This document shows, in pieces, positions 41,645-49,027 of a stretch of DNA of 64,000 nucleotides. The DNA comes from Saprospiraceae bacterium (GTDB lineage: Bacteria > Bacteroidota > Bacteroidia > Chitinophagales > Saprospiraceae), in NCBI GenBank assembly GCA_013360405.1, contig JABWBR010000085.1, positions 1 to 64,000 of the forward strand, in the 5' to 3' direction. The notes under the pieces are model-generated. The model was not told where the DNA came from and searched no databases. It saw nothing but the letters and a program-made list of their open reading frames with translations. Numbering within the stretch: the stretch's first letter is position 1; every line of letters starts with the position of its first letter. The translations under genes and the position numbers were made by a program.

Positions 41645-42913
41645 ATGAAACTGTCTATTACCTCCGGATTAATGCTTGTAGCGCTTGCCGTTTCGCTCAG
41701 CTCCTGCCTCAAGGACAAATGCGATTCTACTATGACGTATACGGTTTACAATCCCGTATACATCAAAATGGACGAAGTGCGTCACGATATCCAAACCGAA
41801 GCTCCTCGCGCTTTGAAACACCCGGGAAAAATTTACGTCTTCGGTCGTTATTTGTATGTAAATGAATACCACGAAGGCATTCACATCATTGACAATCAAA
41901 ACCCCGAAAATCCGCAGCCTGTTTCTTTTATCAAAATCCCCGGCAACGTGGATATGGTAGTGAATGGCAACCTGTTGTATGCCGACAACTATGTCGACCT
42001 CGTTACGATGAATATCGAAAACCCGCAGGCCCCACAGTTTGTGAGCCGTACGCAAGACGTATTTCCTTCTTACGGCATGTACGCCGACCTGGGGCACCTG
42101 ATGTATTTCGAGCCCAGCCAGGTCACCACGCAGGTATCGTGCGAATCGCCCAATTGGGGCCGCGGTTGGTGGGTGGAAGATTCGGGGGTGTTGTATGCAG
42201 TCAATTCTTTCGATGGCGCAGCTCCGCAAAACGCCAGCGCTGCAACCGGCGGATACGGCGGTTCGATGGCGCGATTTACGCTGGCCTCCGACCATTTGTA
42301 CGTAGTGGACGATTACAGCCTGAAGGTGTTTAGCCTTGACAATGTGACGCAACCCGCGTTGGCTACTACTATCAACCTGGGCTGGGGTATCGAAACCATC
42401 TTCCCCTACGAAAACAAGCTCTTTATCGGCGCCAATGACGGTATGCACATCTACGACAACAGCAACCCGCTGCAACCTCAATTTTTATCGATCTTCCAAC
42501 ATGCCCGCGCCTGTGACCCTGTGTTTGTAGACGGCAACCTGGCTTACGTGACCCTGCGCAACGGTACGACCTGCCAGAATTTTAACAATCAGTTAGACGT
42601 GGTAGATGTCACCAATCTCACTAACCCTATTTTGTTGAAAACCTACCCGATGAACCACCCGCACGGCTTGTCTGTAGTAGACAAAACCCTTTTGCTCTGC
42701 GAAGGCAGCGATGGGTTGAAGGCATTTGACGTGAGCGAGTGGGATAAAATCGGCGAACGCCAATTGTCGCATATTAATGGATTTAATACCTTTGATGTAA
42801 TCGGATTGCCCAGCAAAGTTGCTATTGTGACGGGCAAAGACGGAATCTACCAGTTTGACTTCAGCAACCCGGCTCAGATGAAGCAATTAAGCGTGATGCC
42901 GGTAGTACAATAA
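41645..42913 (+). CDS. LVIVD-repeat beta-propeller lipoprotein
   Basis: The ATG at 41645 gives 422 residues with a lipobox LSSC (Cys about 21). The body is a propeller of LVIVD-type repeats of about 40 residues: YLYVNEYHEGIHIIDNQNPE, LLYADNYVDLVTMNIENPQ, LYVVDDYSLKVFSLDNVTQP, LFIGANDGMHIYDNSNPLQP, KTLLLCEGSDGLKAFDVSEW, and ATGKDGIYQFDFSNPAQ-like. The repeat is common in surface lipoproteins and S-layer-like proteins. No enzymatic residues; probably binding or scaffolding. Confidence 0.85.
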   Translation: MKLSITSGLMLVALAVSLSSCLKDKCDSTMTYTVYNPVYIKMDEVRHDIQTEAPRALKHPGKIYVFGRYLYVNEYHEGIHIIDNQNPENPQPVSFIKIPGNVDMVVNGNLLYADNYVDLVTMNIENPQAPQFVSRTQDVFPSYGMYADLGHLMYFEPSQVTTQVSCESPNWGRGWWVEDSGVLYAVNSFDGAAPQNASAATGGYGGSMARFTLASDHLYVVDDYSLKVFSLDNVTQPALATTINLGWGIETIFPYENKLFIGANDGMHIYDNSNPLQPQFLSIFQHARACDPVFVDGNLAYVTLRNGTTCQNFNNQLDVVDVTNLTNPILLKTYPMNHPHGLSVVDKTLLLCEGSDGLKAFDVSEWDKIGERQLSHINGFNTFDVIGLPSKVAIVTGKDGIYQFDFSNPAQMKQLSVMPVVQ

Positions 42914-42916
42914 AAG

Positions 42917-43123
42917 AGGGTGAGAGTGTGAGAGTGTGAGAGTGTGGGAGTGTGAGAGTGTGGGAGTGTGAGAGTGTGGGAGTGTGAGAGTGTGGGAGTG
43001 TGAGAGTGTGGGAGTGTGAGAGTGTGGGAGTGTGGGAGTGTGAGAGTGTGGGAGTGTGAGAGTGTGGGAGGTTCTCAAAGATCCCACCCTCTCACGCTCT
43101 CACTCTCCCACACTCCAACCCAT
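42917..43123. repeat. octamer array (GTGAGAGT/GTGGGAGT), with inverted tail
   Basis: About 19 copies alternating GTGAGAGT and GTGGGAGT (42917-43071), then a run of complementary units (CCCACCCTCTCACGCTCTC, 43083-43120) that can fold back on it. It fills the spacer before the 43142 gene. Sister of the array at 27104-27198 but not perfect. Confidence 0.88.
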
Positions 43124-43141
43124 GTCATCAAAGCTTTTTTT

Positions 43142-43954
43142 ATGAAAATTTGGATAACCGGAGTTTGTGCGTTTTTTTTCCTGGGATTGCAAATTGCCTT
43201 TGCTCAGCAGTCCTCGCAGGATGTGATCTACCTCAAAGACGGCACCGCTTATTGGGGTACCATCATCGATGAGGGCGTCAGCAGCCGCGTGATGATCCGC
43301 CTTAGCGGGGGTAATGTGGTAGTTGTAGAAGGCAGAGATATCGATCGCATCGAGCGCAAATCGCTGGATAAACCAAAGTCAACGGTTAAAAAGAAAGGCA
43401 CAACGTCCAGGCAGAAAAAACCGGCCGCTACTAAGCCGCCCAAATCACCCCGGGAATATGCTTTTCAGGAAAAAGGATTGTACCATTCCACCTCGATCGG
43501 CGCTTTGATGGGAAAAGATGATAATAGTAATCCGGTCGGTTTGTGCATTCACCATACCACGGGTTATATGTTTAATCGCCGGCTGGGCGCCGGATTGGGG
43601 ATCGGATTCGACCATTACGCCACCGGCGGTACCGAATCGGTTTTTCCCGTTTTCGCAGAAGTGAGAGGGTATCTTTCTAAAAAGAAAATTGCGCCGTTTT
43701 ACACCTTCAGCGGCGGTTACGGCTTTGCGCTCAAGCGAATAAAAAAAGACATCGAAGAGGCCGAAGGCGGATGGATGTTCCACCCCGCCTTCGGCCTTCG
43801 CATCGGCGCCGATAAACGCAAAAATGCCTTTATCGACATCGGCTACAGATTCCAAAGAGCGAGATACACCACGCTTTTTCCCTTTAGCGGCGATGTGCAA
43901 ATCAAAGATTATCAGTACCAACGGCTTACGATGAGGTTGGGAATGGTGTTTTAG
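43142..43954 (+). CDS. outer-membrane beta-barrel-like protein, unknown
   Basis: The start at 43142 gives 270 residues with signal peptide MKIWITGVCAFFFLGLQIAFAQ; an in-frame extension to 43016 would translate octamer repeat. Residues 25-75 form a small beta domain (DVIYLKDGTAYWGTIIDEGV); 80-105 are Lys-rich and low-complexity; 110-270 are alternating strands of an OmpW/PorT-like barrel, ending in the Phe-terminated strand TMRLGMVF. Function unknown. It may precede the sigma factor operon, 109 bp away. Confidence 0.7.
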   Translation: MKIWITGVCAFFFLGLQIAFAQQSSQDVIYLKDGTAYWGTIIDEGVSSRVMIRLSGGNVVVVEGRDIDRIERKSLDKPKSTVKKKGTTSRQKKPAATKPPKSPREYAFQEKGLYHSTSIGALMGKDDNSNPVGLCIHHTTGYMFNRRLGAGLGIGFDHYATGGTESVFPVFAEVRGYLSKKKIAPFYTFSGGYGFALKRIKKDIEEAEGGWMFHPAFGLRIGADKRKNAFIDIGYRFQRARYTTLFPFSGDVQIKDYQYQRLTMRLGMVF

Positions 43955-44060
43955 GGTTGTCGGTTGTCAGTTGTCGGTTATCCGTTATCCGTTCTTTTTT
44001 TTTAATAGTTTAAACTTAAACAGAGAACCGAGAACTGAGAACAGAGAACGGAAAACAAAA
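43955..44060. repeat. heptamer-like array (GTTGTCG/TTATCCG) and GAGAAC units
   Basis: Units of about 7 bp: GTTGTCGGTTGTCAGTTGTC, then TTATCCGTTATCCG, a T-run, then GAGAACCGAGAACTGAGAAC-type units. The halves are only partly complementary. It holds no gene and makes up the leader of the sigma factor gene. Confidence 0.65.
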
Positions 44061-44063
44061 TTT

Positions 44064-44624
44064 ATGTCCTCGCAAAAACAGTACGCAGATAAGGAGCTGG
44101 TAGAAGGTTGCACGCGCAACGACCGCTTCTCCCAGGAAATGCTTTACCGCAAGTATTTCCCGGCTATGATGCGTATGTGTATGCGTTATACGAGCGACAA
44201 GGAGGTAGCCATGGAAATTATCAACAACGGCTTTTTGCGGGTTTTTCAGAAAATTCACCTGTATGGATTTACAGGCTCGCTGGAAGGCTGGATTCGTCGC
44301 CTCGTATTTCACAGTATCTCCGACTATTTTCGCAAAAACGATAACCCGGTGTATTTCATAGATATCGAGGACAGAGATGCACCAACCCGGGAAAACGCGC
44401 TCAATAAACTATACCTCGAAGATATTTTACACCTGGTGGATCATCTGCCCGACGCCACCCGCGAAGTGTTTTGGCTGTATGCCGTAGAAGGTTATACGCA
44501 CGTAGAGATCGCCGATAAAATACAGATCAGCGTGGGTACCTCCAAATGGCATTTGTCGATGGCCCGGCAGAAATTGAAGCAATTAATCCAAACATATTAT
44601 AACAACGCCAATTATGCAGGATAA
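44064..44624 (+). CDS. ECF-type RNA polymerase sigma factor
   Basis: The start at 44064 gives 186 residues; the upstream in-frame stretch only translates repeat. Sigma-70 region 2 (about 10-90): CTRNDRFSQEMLYRKYFP, AMEIINNGFLRVFQKI, GWIRRLVFHSISDYFRKN. Region 4 (about 120-180): LPDATREVFWLYAVEGYTHV, EIADKIQISVGTSKWHLSMA. It overlaps the following membrane gene by 11 bp, the usual sigma/anti-sigma layout. The regulon is unknown. Confidence 0.9.
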   Translation: MSSQKQYADKELVEGCTRNDRFSQEMLYRKYFPAMMRMCMRYTSDKEVAMEIINNGFLRVFQKIHLYGFTGSLEGWIRRLVFHSISDYFRKNDNPVYFIDIEDRDAPTRENALNKLYLEDILHLVDHLPDATREVFWLYAVEGYTHVEIADKIQISVGTSKWHLSMARQKLKQLIQTYYNNANYAG

Positions 44625-45891
44625 TTACGAAAACGGTGTGAACCAGCCCCTCGTAGACCGGGGATGGGAAGAGATGCGCCGGCTGCTGGACAAAGAGATG
44701 CCGGTGGCGCCTGCAACTACTAAGCCCTCGCGGCGTATACTGCCGATTTGGTGGCTGGCGGCTGCCTGTATTACCGCTATTGCCGTGGGAGGCGCTTTTT
44801 ATTGGAATGTGGACAGCACCCGGATTTCAAGCGCCCCGGCTATTGCCGATGCCGTTGCCCCGGTGCAAACGCAATCTGTTGCAGAAGAAAAAATATCTAC
44901 TCCCGATGTCGTCGATATCAATCCATCTTCTCTTGTCGGGAATAACACTCAATCAGATGAACCCGTAAACACACTTCGCACCCCTGTCCAATCTACGGCA
45001 ATCACTACTGCTCAAGAAAATACTTCGTCTGTCGTGTTTTTAGATAAAAAACAACAGGACTCAGCAGCGGACCCTTCACTCGAAACCACATCTGCTACTT
45101 TAAATGAAACATTTGCACCTGCTGCTATTGATGCCTTGCCAGGCATAAGTAATGATTTTCTTGTTTTGCCGAATCCTGCTTTAGACGCTGCGGCTTCTGT
45201 CTTAAAGGCATCGCCATCCTGGCTGCCTGATAATTTAGCCGTTTCTGCAGGCATTATTTCGGGTGACTATTCCCCTGTGGAAGGTTTTCAGGTGGGTGTA
45301 GATGCGCAATATGCGCTGGGCGGCAAATGGTCGCTGGTGTCGAGCCCGGCATACCGCTTCCAGCGGCAAAACCTTACCTTGGAAGTGGAGGCTACCACAA
45401 TTGCCAGTGGCCCTGTAATGATCGACGATGAATTGGATATTTTTGCAGAATCGGTTTCCCCTACCAATAATTTCACGCCCACTTCGGCCTATTACACGGC
45501 GCTCAAAAACCACTACGTGGATGTGCCTATACAAATAGCCTATCAGGTAGGGACGCGTTTTCGCCTCGAAGCAGGCCCCAGTTTTTCTTATCTGGCGGGC
45601 GTTTATGAGGGTTCGCCTTTCGGCAATGGCGCTACAGCTGACTTGCAATCTTCTTCTTTTTATCCCGCCTCCGCCAGCCGCTCCTGGTATAGCGCGGAGG
45701 CAGATGATAAATTAAACCCGGTGTATTTCAACCGCCTGGATATTGGCGTGAACCTCGGTGTTACCTACCGCCCCGCCCAATGGCTCGGTTTGCGACTGCA
45801 ATACCGGCAGGGGTTTGTCGATATGCTGAAAACCCAATCTTACGAATTGAGAAACCGTCAATTGGCGTTGTCGACGTTGGTGTTTTTTTAG
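44614..45891 (+). CDS. membrane protein with anti-sigma-like N-terminus and PorT-like barrel domain
   Basis: A 425-residue protein. Short cytoplasmic N-terminus (1-42, VDRGWEEMRRLLDKEMP), one membrane helix (about 44-66, PIWWLAAACITAIAVGGAFY), a Ser/Thr/Pro-rich linker (about 70-205) and a beta-rich C-terminus (about 210-425) with barrel-like strands (QVGVDAQYALGGKWSLVSS, VPIQIAYQVG, LGLRLQYRQGF). It overlaps the sigma gene by 11 bp and is likely its membrane-bound regulator. The combination of an inner-membrane anchor with outer-membrane-like strands is common in Bacteroidota but mechanistically unexplained. Confidence 0.7.
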   Translation: MQDNYENGVNQPLVDRGWEEMRRLLDKEMPVAPATTKPSRRILPIWWLAAACITAIAVGGAFYWNVDSTRISSAPAIADAVAPVQTQSVAEEKISTPDVVDINPSSLVGNNTQSDEPVNTLRTPVQSTAITTAQENTSSVVFLDKKQQDSAADPSLETTSATLNETFAPAAIDALPGISNDFLVLPNPALDAAASVLKASPSWLPDNLAVSAGIISGDYSPVEGFQVGVDAQYALGGKWSLVSSPAYRFQRQNLTLEVEATTIASGPVMIDDELDIFAESVSPTNNFTPTSAYYTALKNHYVDVPIQIAYQVGTRFRLEAGPSFSYLAGVYEGSPFGNGATADLQSSSFYPASASRSWYSAEADDKLNPVYFNRLDIGVNLGVTYRPAQWLGLRLQYRQGFVDMLKTQSYELRNRQLALSTLVFF

Positions 45892-45896
45892 CAGTC

Positions 45897-45938
45897 AGCG
45901 GTCAGGTCTTAGCAATCAGCTGCTAAGACCTGACCGCT
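45897..45938. terminator. bidirectional palindromic terminator
   Basis: An 18-base arm, AGCGGTCAGGTCTTAGCA (45897-45914), pairs perfectly with 45921-45938 around a 6-base loop. Heptamer-like variants (GCAGTCA, CTAACTG) continue on both sides. It separates the convergent 44614 and fhs genes. Confidence 0.75.
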
Positions 45939-45954
45939 AAGCCCTAACTGCTAA

Positions 45955-47625
45955 TCAAAACAGCCCCGTAATATTCCCCTCGCTATCTATGTCGATATTC
46001 TCTGCGGCGGGCACATTGGGTAGGCCGGGCATGCGCATAATTTCGCCGGTAATGGGCACCACAAAACCTGCACCCGCGGCAATTTCGATTTCCCTCACCG
46101 TAAGCGTAAAACCGCTGGGACGGCCTATCAGGTCGGCGTTATCCGACAGCGATTTCTGGGTTTTGGCTATGCACACCGCCACGCCTTGCAATCCCAGCGT
46201 AGCGATCCTTTTCAGGTCTGATTTTGCCTTGGGCATATATTCCACTTCGGCGGCGCCGTAGATAGACGTAGCAATGCGTTTGATTTTTTCTTCGATAGGC
46301 ATCGACCAGTCGTAGAGCGGCTGGTAGGGCGATTGGTTGTTGTCGGCAGCGCGGGCCACGGCGTGGGCCAGTTCCTCCGAACCTGCGCCGCCGTGGGTCC
46401 ATACCTCGGCTACTACGGCTTCTACGCCCATCGCCTTGCATTTATCCTGGATAGCCTTGATCTCTTCATCGGTATCGCTCGTAAAGCGATTGATGGCCAC
46501 CACCGCCGGCAGTTTGAATAAAGCAGCGTTTTCGAGGTGTTTTTCGAGGTTGCAGCAGCCTTTTTCTACCGCTGCCGCGTTGGGCTGTGATAAGTCGGCC
46601 AGTTTCACGCCGCCGTGGTATTTCAGTGCCCTTACGGTGGCCACGAGTACCAGCGCACTGGGTGATAAACCCGCGCTTTGGCATTTAATATCGAGGAATT
46701 TTTCGCCGCCCAGGTCGAATCCAAAGCCGGCTTCCGTGACCACATAATCGGCCAGCGAAAGCCCCGTGCGCGTGGCGATTACCGTGTTGGTACCCTGCGC
46801 AATGTTGGCAAAGGGGCCGCCATGGATAATTGCGGGATAACCTTCCAGTGTCTGCACCAGGTTGGGCCGGATGGCGTCTTTGAGCAGGGCTGCCATTGCG
46901 CCCTGCGCTTTGAGGTCGCGCGCAAAAATGGGTTTTTTATCATAAGTAAAACCCACGAAAATATTTCCCAGGCGGCGTTTCAGGTCGTCGGGGCCATCGG
47001 AGAGGCACAGGATGGCCATCACCTCCGAGGCTACCGTGATATCGAAGCCGCTTTCGCGGGGCACGCCGTTGGAGGCGCCGCCGAGGCCGATCACCACCTG
47101 CCTGAGGGAGCGGTCGTTCATGTCCATCACCCGTTTCCAGGCGATAGTACGCGGGTCGATGCCCAGCGAATATTGTTTGTTTTGGATGTTATTGTCGATC
47201 AGGGCCGAAAGCAGGTTGTGGGCCTTCTCCACCGCCGCAAAGTCGCCGGTGAAGTGCAGGTTGATATCTTCCATCGGCAGCACCTGGCTGTAGCCGCCGC
47301 CCGTAGCGCCGCCTTTGATGCCGAAGACCGGCCCCAAGGAGGGTTCACGAAGTACCACGCAAGTCTTTTTGCCGATGCGGTTGAGGCCCTGCGACAAGCC
47401 GATGGAGACCGTGGTTTTGCCTTCGCCGGCGGGGGTAGGGGAGATGGCGGAGACGAGTATCAGCTTACTTTTTTTGATGTGCTCGGGATTGATCAGGCTA
47501 AGGGGCAATTTGGCCTTGTAGCGGCCGTACAGATCAAGTTGGTCTTCGGTGATGCTCACTTGCGCGGCAATTTCGCGGATGTCTTTTAGTTTAATCGACT
47601 GCGCGATTTCAATATCAGTTTTCAT
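45955..47625 (-). CDS. fhs: formate-tetrahydrofolate ligase
   Basis: A 556-residue protein, full length for the family. Motifs: SAISPTPAGEGKTTVSIGLS (P-loop, about 58-77), REPSLGPVFGIKGGATGGGY, LHFTGDFAAVEKAHNLLSAL, GGPFANIAQGTNTV, FTSDTDEEI and TGEIMRMPGLP. It makes 10-formyl-THF from formate, THF and ATP in the cytoplasm. It stands alone on the minus strand; a formyl-CoA-producing lyase (25295-27019) elsewhere in the window could supply formate after hydrolysis, which is inference. Confidence 0.96.
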   Translation of the reverse strand: MKTDIEIAQSIKLKDIREIAAQVSITEDQLDLYGRYKAKLPLSLINPEHIKKSKLILVSAISPTPAGEGKTTVSIGLSQGLNRIGKKTCVVLREPSLGPVFGIKGGATGGGYSQVLPMEDINLHFTGDFAAVEKAHNLLSALIDNNIQNKQYSLGIDPRTIAWKRVMDMNDRSLRQVVIGLGGASNGVPRESGFDITVASEVMAILCLSDGPDDLKRRLGNIFVGFTYDKKPIFARDLKAQGAMAALLKDAIRPNLVQTLEGYPAIIHGGPFANIAQGTNTVIATRTGLSLADYVVTEAGFGFDLGGEKFLDIKCQSAGLSPSALVLVATVRALKYHGGVKLADLSQPNAAAVEKGCCNLEKHLENAALFKLPAVVAINRFTSDTDEEIKAIQDKCKAMGVEAVVAEVWTHGGAGSEELAHAVARAADNNQSPYQPLYDWSMPIEEKIKRIATSIYGAAEVEYMPKAKSDLKRIATLGLQGVAVCIAKTQKSLSDNADLIGRPSGFTLTVREIEIAAGAGFVVPITGEIMRMPGLPNVPAAENIDIDSEGNITGLF

Positions 47626-47666
47626 GTTCCTGAATTATAATTTTTTAAATGCCATTATGCTAATAA

Positions 47667-48422
47667 TCAGATCGTATAGCCGCCATCGGCGGTAAATACG
47701 GCGCCGGTGGTATAAGAGGAGGCGTCTGAAGCCAGGAAAAGCGCCATAGCAGCCACTTCTTCAGGTGAGCCTATACGCCCCAGCGGCGTCTGTGCCATCA
47801 TCCACTGCGTGAATTGTTCGTTAGTCCAGAGCGCTTCGCTGAATTTGGTTTGGATGAGTCCCGGACAAATAGCATTGGCCCGTATGTGGTAGGGGCCCCA
47901 TTCGCGAGCCATCACCTTAGTAAGGGAAATCAGGGCAGCTTTGCTCACGCTGTAGATACCCAGGTGGGGCTCGGGAGAAAGTCCGCCGATGCTGCTGATA
48001 TTGACGATAGCGCCGCCGCCTCGTTTTTTCATCAACGGCAGCGCCAACTTGGCCAGTTCGAAAGGCCCTTTAAGGTTGACGGCCATGATCTTGTCGAAGG
48101 CCTTTTGTTCGGTGAGCTCTATCGGCCCGAAGACCGGGTTGGTCGCCGCGTTGTTGATAAGGATATCGACGCCGCCGAAGGCTTCGACCGTTTTTTCTAC
48201 CAGGAATTGCAGGTCGTCGATTACGCCTGCGTTGGCGGCTTGCGGCAGGCAGTTGATGCCTTCTTCGCGCAATTTGACGGCAAGGGCGTCTACGGCCTCT
48301 TGTTTGCGGCTGCTAATGACTACGTTGGCGCCTGCGCGCCCCAGGGCGAAGGCTATCGCCGCACCAATGCCTTTGCTGGCGCCGGTGATAATGGCGGTTT
48401 TATTGGTTAAGGTATTTGGCAT
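47667..48422 (-). CDS. SDR family oxidoreductase (DHRS4/FabG-like)
   Basis: A 251-residue classical short-chain dehydrogenase: cofactor motif AIITGASKGIGAAIA (about 9-23), an SSRKQ loop suggesting NADP preference, LINNAATNP, IVNISSIGG with the catalytic Ser, YSVSKAALISLTK with Tyr and Lys, and CPGLIQTKFSEALW. The C-terminal GAVFTADGGYTI is typical. The likely substrate is a ketone, 3-oxoacyl compound or alcohol; not resolvable. It is 41 bp upstream of fhs on the same strand. Confidence 0.88.
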   Translation of the reverse strand: MPNTLTNKTAIITGASKGIGAAIAFALGRAGANVVISSRKQEAVDALAVKLREEGINCLPQAANAGVIDDLQFLVEKTVEAFGGVDILINNAATNPVFGPIELTEQKAFDKIMAVNLKGPFELAKLALPLMKKRGGGAIVNISSIGGLSPEPHLGIYSVSKAALISLTKVMAREWGPYHIRANAICPGLIQTKFSEALWTNEQFTQWMMAQTPLGRIGSPEEVAAMALFLASDASSYTTGAVFTADGGYTI

Positions 48423-48470
48423 ATTGAACCCGTGTTTATTAGGGGCTCAATATAGAAAAAAATGTATTGC

Positions 48471-48818
48471 CTACAAATGAAGTCTGTCCTTGCGAGCCAA
48501 TAGCGCTTCCTGTGATTCGCGGCGATCCGGGTCGGGTACACAGCAGTCTACCGGGCACACCGCCGCGCACTGCGGCTCCTCGTGGAAACCCACACATTCC
48601 GTGCATTTGTCGGGTACAATGTAGTACAACTCGTCGGAGACGGGCTTGTGTTTAGCTTTTGCCGGCACAACGGAGCCGTCTTCGAGGGTGTATTCGTCAC
48701 TCACCGCGGTGCCGTCGGAAATAGCCCATTCTACGCCGCCCTCGTAGATGGCGTTGTTGGGGCATTCGGGCTCGCAAGCGCCGCAGTTGATACAATCTTC
48801 TGTTATTATGATAGCCAT
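48471..48818 (-). CDS. 4Fe-4S dicluster ferredoxin
   Basis: A 115-residue protein. Cluster I ligands CINCGACEPECP (about 9-20). Cluster II ligands C-x-x-C in DKCTECVGFHEEPQCAAVCP, with a longer spacing than usual between the second and third Cys, then a C-x-x-x-CP pattern with PVDCCVPD. A 45-residue insert (EGGVEWAISDGTAVS...) separates the clusters, as in Bacteroidota YfhL-like ferredoxins. Electron carrier in the cytoplasm; the partner is unknown. A perfect -7 box lies about 30 bp upstream. Confidence 0.9.
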   Translation of the reverse strand: MAIIITEDCINCGACEPECPNNAIYEGGVEWAISDGTAVSDEYTLEDGSVVPAKAKHKPVSDELYYIVPDKCTECVGFHEEPQCAAVCPVDCCVPDPDRRESQEALLARKDRLHL

Positions 48819-48846
48819 ACGACTGATCTTTGTTTGTTAACAGGGG

Positions 48847-48854
48847 CAAAAATA
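48847..48854 (-). promoter_or_regulatory. -7 box TATTTTTG for the ferredoxin gene
   Basis: A perfect minus-strand TAnnTTTG, 28 bp before the ATG at 48818. The region where -33 should lie is the heptamer array. Confidence 0.5.
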
Positions 48855-48863
48855 GTTTTTTTT

Positions 48864-48986
48864 TAGCTATTAGCAGTTAGCAATTAGCGGTTAGCGGTTA
48901 GCAATTAGCTGTTAGCGGTTAGCGGTTAGTTCAAAACAGCTAAGCCCTAATAGCTAATTGCTGACTGCTGATAGCTAACTGCTAAA
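48864..48986. repeat. heptamer/octamer array (TTAGCGG/TTAGCAA), hairpin
   Basis: Left half of TTAGCGG, TTAGCAA and TTAGCTG variants; right half (from about 48940) of complements (GCTAATTGCTGACTGCTGA). It folds into an imperfect hairpin in the divergent spacer of the ferredoxin and mutS genes, directly upstream of both promoters. Confidence 0.8.
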
Positions 48987-48993
48987 AACTACT

Positions 48994-49001
48994 TACCTTT
49001 G
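48994..49001 (+). promoter_or_regulatory. -7 box TACCTTTG for mutS
   Basis: A perfect TAnnTTTG, 26 bp before the mutS ATG. It is immediately adjacent to the repeat array. Confidence 0.5.
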
Positions 49002-49027
49002 TTTGCTACGCTATTTATACCATAAAG

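Noticed and set aside
43016-43141. N-terminal extension of the beta-barrel protein
   Set aside because: It translates the octamer array; the signal peptide begins at 43142.
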